A DNA stretch of 64,000 nucleotides from Brachyhypopomus gauderio. Its lineage: Eukaryota; Chordata; Actinopteri; Gymnotiformes; Hypopomidae. The notes beneath the pieces are model-generated. The model was not told the DNA's origin and did no database searches. It was given only the letters and a program-made list of their open reading frames with translations. Position numbers and translations under genes: made by a program. Position 1 is the stretch's first letter. Each line of letters begins with the position of its first letter. The stretch lies in assembly GCF_052324685.1 (NCBI RefSeq), contig NC_135214.1, forward strand, positions 30,794,206 to 30,858,205, written 5' to 3'. Shown piece by piece: positions 25,132 through 37,679 of this stretch.

Positions 25132-25564
25132 TGGACATCACGTATATTAGGATCTGCTTATGAATCCGCATCAAAGGCAGTGAGAAAAAAATCCACACCA
25201 GCGAAATCTGCATATATTATTTTATATGATTTTAACTTTGGCTAAAACGCTAACTGTTAATATGCAAAATGTATTACACAGATAAGTGCTGTGTGATTTG
25301 CATTTAACCACAGAATGAACGGTAGGCTACAAAGTGCAAAACAGTGTACCTAGCGTAACACACACTCACGTAAGGACCTCCCACCTCGCTACATATACAA
25401 AGAGGACTTTGGATAATCTGAGGTTCAGAATTTATGCCCATGCATGCGAATGTTGGCATTGTGTGTGTGTGTGTGTGTGTGAGCAGCATACAGTTGGAGG
25501 ATAAAAGGAGCTGAATGAGTAAGATGAGCAGCTGAGGCTGATTCGTGACTCACGGGATCCCGGG

Positions 25565-25567
<3 letters not shown>

Positions 25568-25627
<60 letters not shown>
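25568..25627 (+). repeat. (CA)n microsatellite
   Basis: Uninterrupted CA run of 60 bases between efhd2 and fhad1; a shorter (GT)n run lies at about 25459-25480. Confidence 0.95.
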
Positions 25628-25629
<2 letters not shown>

Positions 25630-27238
25630 TCGTGGAAGGGGAGGGGCCGTGAAGACGCAGAACTACCTGCATCTATCCATATTAGGGAAAAGACAGAATG
25701 AAATGTGATTACTCCACACAGAGAAGGTGGCGCGCGCACCCACCATCATCAATATACGTCTTCGGCCAGCGATGACAGCACTGTTTGACTGAAAGTAAGT
25801 ATACCCACTAAAAGATAAATCATGTTCATCTTCATTGTGTTTCGCTGCAGCTCTCAGTACATATTATTTATACTGGACAAAAAGCAAAAAAAAAAAACCT
25901 CTCCAAACTGTCATGACGCTGACTGGCTACAGACCTGGGGCAAATATAAAACCCGTAACTGCCATCTGCTTTCCTTCTCATACTGAGCAATGTGGGTTCC
26001 TGACTATAGACACTGATCTTAACAATTACGCACATTATATCACGTCTACGAAACGTTGGACGAGAGCAAAAGACTAAACACGTTTGCGTTGCTTTTTACT
26101 GGATAAACAGTAACGATTTATGTTCAAGGAATGCAATAACATTTCACAAACCATCGGCCAAACACACGACACACGCAGCAGTCCGTACACCGCTGATCTA
26201 GACCATTCTGTTGCGCTTTCAGTCCCTTTATGCTGTGGTGTGGCAGGCCTCTCTGTGGGCATTTGCAACATGTTATCACAGAGAACAAAAATGATGATTC
26301 ACTCATCACGACCAACACCTCCCTCCTTTCTGTAGTGTGAGAGAGAAAGAAAAATGGAGCAGGAAAATAAATACACATGCGGGTCACCACAAAGGAGAAA
26401 AGAAGAAAAATCTAGCAGAGAACGAGAGAAAGGGGAGTTCGAGCAGAGACAGACTGTTTTAAACTGCTTTGATTTAATATATAATGTGAATGTTTGTTCT
26501 TGGAGATAAACACAATATTTGAAGACAAAAGTGTATCTTTTGTAAAAACTGCTGAAATTGCAATACAATAACTCGTAGTAACACGCAATTTAACAGCAGC
26601 CTGCACATATAAAATGGAATGGGACACACCAGACAGGTTTTGAACCATGGTATCCAACCATACATGCTCTAAGGGCACTTCTTGTGGGAACACCGATGTG
26701 TGAGGAGAAGAGAATGCTTGCTGTGAAGCTTGGCAGGGCCACACTGGGATTCCAGAGCTGTGAGTCATCGTAATAGTGTGGCCACTTGTGATAGAGCACC
26801 AGCAGCACAAGATATCCTTCACAGTTAGCAACACAGCCTGACACAGTGTAACTGCAACAAAGTGTGGTGTGTGTGTGTGTGTGTGTGGATGCAAGTGTGT
26901 GTGAGTATAAGATTAGGAACAGATCATTAGCCTTCCGACAGCTGGTGCGGACTGGTTTTGATTCTGGGCTCTGACTACAAGCTGCAGATTTTTAATTAGC
27001 AAATTTCATCCCTGTACTCAAAATGTGCAGTTATATTTAAAACAGACCTATTTAAAAATCCACACCTGTTATAAGTGCTGAGACAAGTATAGTAAGTGGT
27101 TATCATCCCAGAATAACGTCTCATAAAGTTATAATGCATAACCCGCTGCAGGAAGTACAGCCCGATCTTTTGGCAAAGCAGAGATGCGTAGAACTGCATT
27201 GGTCGGGTGACGCAGGAGCCCAGTGGGTTTGGACAAGC
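25628..27238. other. Intergenic DNA between efhd2 promoter and fhad1 3' end
   Basis: No coding exon was supported here. A (GT)n tract lies near 26864-26887. A minus-strand ATTAAA at 26991-26996 could be the fhad1 polyadenylation signal. Confidence 0.4.
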
Positions 27239-28324
27239 TCAGTGTTCTGCTACTGGGGCGGCAGGCTGGTGAGTGGAGATCGCCCGCTGCCTCCTCACAA
27301 CGCCCGTCTCTTCCTCTCTCTTCCTCCTTGGTCGTTTCAGCAGGGCGGCCTGTGGACGAGCCCGCAGATGATCATATTTCACGCACACCCCCCATTCATA
27401 TATATATATACACACACACACGCATGTACACACACAAACACACATTTCAATATCAGACGCCATCACCAAGCACAAAAATAAAATTAATTGAGAAAAAAAA
27501 CCCTAAGGGAAAAGAAAATGAGCAGTGAAGTAATGAGCTTGAGAAAACAGAGCCATAAAAAACCACATTAAGGGCAAATAAATGAAGGGGTGCACTGTTG
27601 TAAAATCTATTAATTATATAGCAGTAGGTGGTACACAATAACAAACTCCAGTCAACCCAGCCTGAGGGAGGCTGTACAGAAGCAGACACGATGCCTCTAC
27701 ATTACACACACACACACACACAGAGTTCGTGGACACGGCTGAGCACAGCACAGTGTAAGTGGAAGCTCGGAGCCCTATTTTCCAAAAGCATGCTTTTGTG
27801 TGCTCTACCATGTAATGATGATCTTTCTGTTATGATACCTTTGGGACACCCAGCCCTGGACATTTACAGTGAGAGAGTACAATACTGTATGTGAATTATT
27901 CATTAAGGTAGGAAAATAATTGATCTCAGTTGTCAAATGAGCTTAATGTGGCTGAAAGATGCATTCAGCACTGTAGTTGTTGACCAGTAGCTCCTGATGT
28001 GTAGTTAAAACAAAGACCTGTTACCACAAATAAGAGTGTGGCAGGACAATAACATACACAGCATCTTGAGGAAATAGGAGAAAGACTCGGCTACAGAAGA
28101 AATATCAACAGCCTTTTACTAAAACATGCAAAAGTGATAACCCAAAATGATCTCAAAAGATTCAAGTTTTGAATTACCTAAATCTATGCCAAGATTTTTA
28201 ACATCTGGAACTAATATCTCATTGAAGTTACATAGCTCAATGGCATGGCCAAGGACAGATGTTGGGTGGACCATAACCATGTGGGATAGAGGGAGAAAGG
28301 GAGGGAGAAAGAGCGAGAGTGAGT

Positions 28325-28361
<37 letters not shown>

Positions 28362-30422
28362 CAGCTGGATAAAAGGTACACAAAAGCTTGACTTGGCAAA
28401 GGTCATATTCAAGTCACGTTATCACATCTGATCTGAAGTCAGGTTTGTGGTCAAGGGAATCATCCAGTGTATCCATGGAGCTGGCTCAAGACCAGTCGTA
28501 CTGTCTCATTGAACTCACCTTGTAAGAGCTCTCATTTGGTACACAGTTGTGATGGCCCACTTGTTTACTCCTCTCCTCTGTTCTCTCCTTATTCAGAGTC
28601 TGAAAAAGAACCTTGATTACTAAACGCAGTTAGAGAAAGAGAGAGTGAGACACACACACACAAATAAACATACACGAGAGAGAGAGAGAGAATGGGTCCT
28701 CTGAGCTTTTTAGCCCAGCTAAAATAATATATTTTGAGGTTTGCCATTTTCTCTAAGAAATGTCTCTAAGAAATGATTGGTCATGTTGGACAAGAGATTG
28801 GAGTATGGCTCTTCCCTTCTGATGTAATATGCTGCTTATGTATGGAAAAATCTATGCAGTGATGTACTAGTTATCTTTAATAAAAAATTTATCGTATTAT
28901 TAATCACTAGCTGTTGCTGTGGAAGACAATTCAGTTATGTCACTAATGATTTTGAAATGGATTAAGCAGAGTCAATCTAAGAAGAAAAAAACAAACAAAC
29001 AAAAATGACTGACTGACAAATCATGCATTGCAAAGCAATGACAATTCTTGGAAATACAGAACATGAGCCTGGACCCAGTACTATCCATGCGTTAAGGGGA
29101 AAGCAGTGCTGTATTAACCTGTTGTCTTGTATTCAGTTAGTCTGCACATTATGTTGTAGACCAACATATGCAAATGGTAGAATGTGTTTTTAATTGGTAA
29201 TCAGTGAAAACCGAAGCTTACTGTACCGGAGTCTTGTTTTCTCTGTAACAGTGCTACAACAATCGAACAATAAAAGTAAGCTTTACAATTAAGGTTTTTT
29301 TTTAGCCATGCAGTGACCTTCAAAAGCACTTGCAGTTTAAAACCTGGCGACGCCATTTCCTGGATGTTAAATGAGGTCAGCTTTACACTCATTTTACTGT
29401 ACAGTATTGTGCACCCAACCGAAAGGGAACAAGTATATAAGGCAAGTATAATACAGGCTACTCTTTGTCCTTTAATAACCTCCCCCTTCTTCTCTGTCTC
29501 TCCAGAAACCTAATCAAACACTGACACCAACGTCCTGTCACTGAGCTGCTATTATTCAGACATGACTTGCCAATCACCTGCATGCATTTGTGAGGTGGCG
29601 TTCATAGTATGAAAGGGAAACAGCAAAATGACTAATCAAACTAAAATGGATCCCAGCAGATTCAGATCTCCAAGTCTCTTTTAAATCCTGAAAAAGCGAT
29701 GTTTTTCTTCCTGATTTTTACATTCGGTTTAGGCTTCGCGAATGCTCTGCTTGTCTCTGCCTGAAGCGGTGGAGCTTCACTGAGACGCAGCGGGCACAAA
29801 GCCAGAGCACAACGCCTGTCCTCAAGGCCTTGTCATTCTTTGCTGGGGCACCTACGATAGAGATCTTACAGCTCTTCAGCGGAGCCTCGGTGGTGTTTTT
29901 GGGCTAGTGTGCTGAATAATGCAGGCGCCGAGCCGGAGCTTCTGTCTGTGAGCAGCCAGGCTGCCTTTTAACTTTGGGACACGGCCAGTTCATTGTTCCC
30001 ACTCAACCTGCTTTTACTCTGTCCGTCTACCTGAATACCCGTCTGCTTCTGTGTCTGTGTCTGTCTGAGACGTGGGAACCATTTCGAGCTCTCCGTCTTT
30101 CCATGCTGTGGATCCGACGTGAGCCCTAACCCCTTCGGTGCGCAGCGACTGCGTGTCCCGTTACCTTGCGGTCGCCGTGCCGTTCCTGGTCCCGCCGCAG
30201 CTCGGCACGAGCGTCCTGCAGGGCCTGCCGGAGCTCGTCGCTGTCTTGCTTCAGGGTGTCCAGCTCGGTCTGCAGCTTGGCCTGCAGTTGCTGGCCCTCA
30301 TCACGGCTCTCCCTGGGGGAGCAAGAGGATGAGAGAAAAAGAGAAAAAGAGAGAGAGAGAGAGAAATAACAAATAAGCTTGTGTTCATATTATTTGAGAG
30401 AACATGCACCTCTGCTGTTGTG

Positions 30423-30467
<45 letters not shown>

Positions 30468-33400
30468 GTGTATGTGTGTCTGTTTGCCCTGTCTACTTGA
30501 TTTGCGTACCTGAGTGTTTGTATCTCCCTCTGTTGCTCCTGGAGAAGCAGGTCTTTGTCCCGGTTCTGGCTGTTCTGCAGAGCCAGCCGGATCCGGAACA
30601 CCTCCAGGTCCTCCTGTCGAAGGGAGGCCAGCCGCTCTCTTTCCCCAGGCGGGAGGTGCTTCAGCGGGACACATCCTGAAAGCTGCCCCTCATTCAGCTC
30701 CAGGGCTTCACACAGTGCCCGTGCCAGATCCATATACTGAATAAAGTAACCCAGTATTGTGCCAAAGTGAGCTTACTGGGTGTGATGGTTTTGGGCAGCA
30801 TTTATATTAATCTCACTGTTGGCTCAGACATTTGCTTGGATGGTTGCGTCTGTTGAGCAATTTCTCTGTAAATTGCTATCTGTCAGGTCCAAGCTAATTT
30901 GGGTGAATCTGTAGTGAGCAATTTGTCACACCATAGTCTCCTCATTAGGTGAGTCCATGGGGCAACGAAGGATTAAGCTGCCTTTCAAAGATGTAAAACC
31001 ACCAGTTTATTAAGATATGAGTCTGGATTATATATAGCCATAGACGTCATGGCTATGAACACAGACTACTTTACAGTAATGTAACCCTGAAGTGTTATAT
31101 AATGAGACAATAGCCTCAGCCAGCAGTCATGCCCAGTGGACAATTCACCTTACACACCAGAACTGCTGACACGCTCAAAGTTTTAACTCAGAATTCCTTA
31201 AATAGTGCAACAGCTCTGTACTTGTTTTCTGCTTTACAGTTTGTGAGGTGAGCAGCCCAACTCCCCACCCCCTACTCCACCACCACTGAAACCAGCGTGA
31301 GGTGGGTGGTTATGACCGACTGGTGGAGGCTGAGAGGACTAAGTCATTTAGCTCAGGGACTAAGTTAATAAAGCTCACATTCAAAAATAGCACACAATTT
31401 CCTGTAGCACAGAGAGGAAAGATGTTTATGAGCAAGAGCAAGTCGAACACATTGAGATCTGTGTATGTGTTTTAACACATACAGGTCACTTGTGATATGT
31501 TTGTGACCTTTTCTTGATGAGATACAGGATTACACACACACACACACGCACCGTATTCTCACTGAGCTCCAGAGTGTCAGACATGTCCAGCCTCGCCATG
31601 CGTTCCACTGCAGTCTCCCGCAGGGCCTCTGGAAAGGCAAAGCCACCCTGCAGGAAGCCAACGTGGAGCCTTTACAAACCCAGCACAACTAATGCACCCT
31701 GTGCTATACAGCAGCACTTGATAAAGGGCACATGCACGGGCCCACAGTAAAGGTTGCTCTAACGTTAACATGGAGTAAAAGCTCAGCTGTGTTCATACCA
31801 CAGAGCAGATGGAGCGCTTTTGCATTGCAGCATTCTGAAGCTTTTCATTCTGTCTCGCTGGCTCCCTCTGGTGGGCTAACAGTTCTGCACACATTACAAC
31901 ACAAGAGAGACAAAAAAATTGGGTGTTGAGGAAATTCATATTCTCTGTATTCCATGCTTTCCTTTATATTACGTTTGATCTATGTATGCCCCCTACTTTC
32001 AGGTTTACTGCATGGGCCTGTTTGAGTATTTATGTCGTCCCTTATCTTATGGTGCAATATTATTTCTGTGGCGGAACATTCCAAGGTCAGAGCATAACAC
32101 CCCCAGATGAATCGTGCTAGAAGGTCAGAGGCCTCAGTCATCTACTTCAGTATCTGTCCCCACCCTGTCTCTCCTCCTCCTCTCTCCTTCTTCATAGTTC
32201 TCTCTATTCACATGTGACCTCTGTGTAGTTGGGCCTGATGTTAGTTGACTCTAACCCATCATTTTGTGTCATGAAAACTACCATTACAACTGCAACTCAC
32301 TGCTGGGCCATTTCTGTTCAACAGCTCTGATCCGCTGTTTCATTTCGCTGAGAGTTTCCTTCTGCTGACGGATCATTTCTTCACGGCGACGACCTTTGCA
32401 CTTTGACCTGTGAACAATTAGATCGCTGGGACTCACCATGACAGCCACATCCTGAAAATGATGAAGAAATTCATTACTCAGCCAGAACATCTGCAGAGCC
32501 TTTTGTGCCTGTGCAAGTGTGTGTGTGTGTGTGTGTGTGCACATATTTATTTATTTGTTTGTTTATTTGTAATCTAATCTATCTTCACAGTGCACTTTCA
32601 CAGAGAGAGTTTGTTCTTGGTTCTGCTGGTGCTACACGGATATTTGTTGGCTCTTGCATGATCTGCGCTGCGCTGATCCGCTTTGGCCTGGCTGTGGTAG
32701 TGGCATCATGTCTTTGCTTGTAGGACTGTGAAAGCTTGTTTGGTCTTAAAGAGTCTGAGTGATATGGATCTTGGCTCTGCAGCCTCAGAATCAGTTCAAA
32801 CCATCTCCAGGTCTACAGAGAATATCAGATCTATTATCTGATTAATGCTGATGCAGCTGGGCTTGTTTTCTACTGAAAAAAATCATTTAGTTCAAATGAA
32901 GCTCTATGCTCAGAGACAAGAACTAAATTCTTATTAGAGCTCAGTGCAAGGGGTAGAAGTGGCCCTGACCGGCCGCCTTAGTTCTCACCTTAGTGGGTGG
33001 TGTTGTTAGCAGAGAGCGGAGGTGTGTGTAGCCCTGGGCTTGACTCTCATTCAGCTCTCTCCTCTCTCTCTCAGTTTGGCTAGCAGTAACAGAGGAATAG
33101 CTCATTTGAGCATTATGAAAACATGGAGGATAAGGCTGGATAAGTATGTGAGTGTGTGTGTGTGTGTGTGTATGCGACTGGTATTTTGTGCATCATACGT
33201 TAACTTCCCGCTCAAAATCTTCAGTTCCTCATCCTTCTGTTGCACCAGTTGCGTGGCCGTGGTTAGCTTCTGTGTGAGCATGCTCAGTTGCATCCTCTGG
33301 TCCACCACCAAAGCTCTGTGCGTCTCCAACTCCAGCTTCTGCTGCTCACTCAGCTCCCCTATACACACCCACCACACTTACTTCTCATACAAAGATCTAC

Positions 33401-36400
33401 ATGAAATGCTGATCAAAAAGCCTGAAGACTTAAGCATATAGTAAGAAGATTTGATCTGAGCTGCCTTGTTTTTGCTTAAGTCATTTCCTAAGACCATAGA
33501 GACATGAGGTCTGGGCGTTAGGCACCTGTGAGGTCAGAGAGTACAGCATGGGCCTGGGCCAGGTCACGACTCAAAGAGGTGATGACCTCACCCTGACTGA
33601 CCACTTCCTGTTGGGAAGCTCCAAGTGACGACCTGAAAGGGAGTGAGAGAGAGATTCTGTGCCAACCAGGTTATTCCAACCATACGGTCTTAAGCTAGAA
33701 TGACAAGTGAAATGATTCAGTTTAAAAACAGATGAGTCATTTCGAATTCACTAACAATCATCAGATTGGGTGTAGCCTCATTTGGAAAATAAGAAAACAC
33801 ACCATACAAAGGCACACATACATCCCGCTACACACATCAGAATTGCAGCACTGCTCGTGCTAAAAATATATTAATGTTATATTAATATTAATGTTGCTTT
33901 TTGTCTTCTCTCAGCCTCTCTCACAGCCACCAGGCCTTACATAAGTTACTAATTACCGACGCAGCCGAGACAGAACTCGGGCCTGTCAGTGCTTGCCCAT
34001 CCAGTTCTCTTTGTCTTTGTACAGACAGAGGTCTCCAACACCCCCACAAATGCCTTGATCATTCTCCTGAACTAAATGATGGAATCCAGATAAACAATGC
34101 AGATTCCCATTTTACTTGCTATTCCCAGAGAGAACGCTCAAAAATTTTTCATTTTGTGAAAATGCATTTCAAATCTGAATCCAATTATCCTCTAGGACGA
34201 CATTCTGCAATAGGCATAATTTTAGCAATTTATATGGCTTGAAGATACATGTGCCACAGTATTTACATTCAAATGTCTTTGTTACCTTGCACCAGAAGAC
34301 TACATACAGGTGGCTGTTTTAGGCCATCAGTGACATTTACATGAATTTACATGAATGACAAGAGCTGCATTATACCAGCTGTATACTCACTCACACCAGT
34401 GTAACATCAGTTGCATCATTACCACATCAAAAAAAATCTATTCAGCAGTGATTTTGTGGTCAGAAATTGACCAGTGATGAACGGGGTACATTTTCATTTA
34501 TGTGTCTGAGAAACTGTACCAGCTGGGTTGTAACCTGTAACGGGACACCCATAAAATGACACAACCATAGCACAAAAAGACAGAAGTGACTAAGAAAGGG
34601 TTTGGTTGGGGTTTAGTTTACCTGAGAGACGCCACCGTCTGCTCCAGCTGCTGTACCTCTTTGGGTTGCTCTGGTAAAGCAGTGGGCTGGCCGTCCTGCA
34701 GTCTACCGAGTGCATCTAGAGGACATTTGTCAAAAGCGCGTGTGTTCTAACACACATAAGGACGACACTGAGAGTCTCACCAAGTCTGAGCATTAGAGGG
34801 TCAGCTGATGTTTTTGTGGCCATGGCAAACAGCTATGTGATCAAGTTATATTGTTTCACAGGAATGATATATTGCCAGAAACTACTCTAAAAATTCTTCC
34901 GTACCGAATGGTCTAAATTAAGGTCCAGTGTAAAAGTTCAACATCTTAATAAAAGTGTTACGTGTAAGGTTGTCCAGCTGAGGTTTACCCTGGGCTCCTG
35001 GAGGAGGAAAAACTCTCACCTGTGAGGTGCTCGCTTAGCGTCTCTCTCTCCTCCTGCAGCTCCCTCTCTCTCCGCTCAGCCGCGTTCACCCGCTCTTCCA
35101 AGGCGACAATGGTGTGAGCGTGCTGCCGAACCTTCGGTTAAATTTCAGTCTTCTCACTTGCACGCATATACTAGTATACCGCACATCACAACTAACCCCG
35201 CTGTGCAACACTCGTGAACCACGGGAGTGCGGTGAAAAGTGAAAAACCATGAACAGCATGTGAGGAGCAAAAATCTCCCCTGACCTGCTCCCGGTATTCC
35301 TCGATCTCCACCCTGGAGCTCTCCCTCTCGTCCTGCGCTCCTCTCTGCAGGGCCTCCTCCACCCTCCTGATCCACTCTCCCTCTCTGTCCTCCTGCTCCT
35401 CCTTCATCCTCGCCTTCTGGCGTTCCTCTCCATCTCTCAGCCTCTCCCTCAGATCTGTTTCTCTCCTCTCCGCCTCCTGCAGTTTGGCTTGCCACACCCC
35501 CTCCTGTGTTTCCATGTCCAAACGCAAAGCCACCTGGGAAAACAGAAAAAAATAGATTCTCAATCAAGAAGTCGATTGGATACCTGGAATAACACTCATT
35601 TGCGCTTAGGTTGATGACTGGTCCACACTGGACCTGGATGTCTGTGTGCAATGGGTTATCTAGTGGAGACATTCATACCCATAATGAAGTTATTCATACC
35701 TTCCCTGGATAAGAAAATAATTTTTCACTCACTTCAGCTTTTCTGGCTGCCTCCAGATCAGTCTCCATTTTCTCTAGTTGCACCTTCACTGTGGTCTCCA
35801 CCTCAACAACCTGCAACATTGATCAGACCAGAGGAAGTGGGAAATAACCAGATGAACTGAAGCAACTGTGGTTATCATACAGTTTAAATGCCCCTTCCAG
35901 TTCCCTGCCCTTCCTGAACTTGAATCTCTGTATATGCTCCTCAGTTCAAATCACAGACCGCACACTTTCACAAGCACTCAACACTATTAGACATAAACAA
36001 CATTCAGGAGAGGAGAAGTTTACTCTCCGATGCTCAACTACGTACGTCTATTAAAGTGACAACATTGCACAATAGTTTTCATCCTGAGGGCTGTACAAAT
36101 TTGATATGCTTTGACATGGTGAGTGGACTGGTGTGTGAGTGTGGGAGGGGGTTTATGGGTGTGGGTGTGCATTGCACCTTATTTGTTTGTATCTGTTCCT
36201 TTTACTTTCTGCATGTTTCTGAATGAATTCCATATGTTTGCAATGAATTTTTAATAGTGAAGAACATTGATCTGTTTATACTTCACGAGTCTGATAGGAC
36301 GCTCCTATTGCCTATTGCGTCACCTGGAGTTTCTGCTGCTCTAGTTCCTGTCTCGTGGCCTCCAGTTCGCTCTGCAGTTCATCCGTCCGGCTTTCTCTTG

Positions 36401-37639
36401 CTTCAAGCTGCTCCGTGACCGCCTGCCATAACGAACGTTAAACCAACATCTGGATGTTCAAATGACAATTCTAAATCTTCATATGGATTCTGAGAGTGCT
36501 GAATGAAGAACCTGTTCACACCTTTAGACTCCTGAGTTCTGACTGGACCACTGTGTGCTGCAGGCACAGAGTCTTAATGGCCCCTAAGATTCCTACAACA
36601 GCATATGAACAGGTAGAGCATTCAGTGCTGTTGAAATGAGCTCTCACTGTCCCTGGACGCTGGGCTGAGTCCTCGTGCTTTTACCTCCAGTCTTGTCCGA
36701 CACCTCTACCCCAGCAGCCTGCAGTCTCTCCGCAACGTCCTGTAGCACTGTGTGAAGATTCATTAGTATCGACAGTGTCAGCGTCTGAACCCAGCCGACA
36801 GCAGGACACACAATCTCGTCTCGGAGAGCAGATATTTGGCTCTTTATGGAGTCCATCATGAATGCCTGCTCTGCATGACTCTGTGAATAGTATCAAACAT
36901 ATAGATTATAATCAAATAAATACATAGATAATCAAATAAATACATACATATTGCATGTCTTTTCAGGGGTACAGCTGTTTTTATAATACCTATAAAAATA
37001 ACACTATAAAAAGGTTTATTAAAAATCTGTTATAATAAAAAAAACATCATGTAGGACTTCATAATATAAATGAAATTGAATGATACCTGGCATTCAGACA
37101 ATCTGGCCTTGAGTTTCTCAGTGTCGACTTCTACCATCCTCTGGTTCTCGCTGTATTCTTGAAGTTTTTGTTCCATCTCCTGCATCCTGGATCTGAACAA
37201 CTCTTTCCTTTCGGCTAGCTCTGACAAATGTTCTAGCAGCTACATACAAAACCAAAAAAACAATCTGAAGCACATATAAAAAATGATGCATAGATGAATA
37301 GATGGATACTTGTATTTTGCAATAAATTAATCTGTGACTTACCTCTTGCTCTGATGCTGTTTCAGATGTTAAGAGCATGCGTTTTATCATCTGTCTGCGC
37401 AGGTTCTCAAGCTGAAAAGATAGTCTGAGATTTAGTACTAGCACACCTACTAATACTAAGCAAATCGGCGAAGGCACCTTGAATGAATTTACTACAAAGC
37501 AAACAACCCAGGCTCTCCCACCCTTGTGTGTACGTGTCTCTGTTCTGTCTGGGCCCTCTGTTCTTTCTGAAGTGTCTGCTGCTGCAGTACCTTCAGCCTG
37601 TCCGCCTCAGTCTGCAGAGAGGCTTTCTCCTATGCCACA

Positions 37640-37679
<40 letters not shown>

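Noticed and set aside
25425-25739. Reading frame with long Cys-Val / Thr-His runs
   Set aside because: Translation of (CA)n/(GT)n microsatellites; the same applies to similar frames near 12.9, 26.4, 37.6, 44.5 and 60 kb.
28119-28412. Candidate terminal exon of fhad1
   Set aside because: It is dominated by a (GA)n tract giving Ser-Leu runs, has no good acceptor, and a better phase-matched terminal exon exists at 27239-27349.
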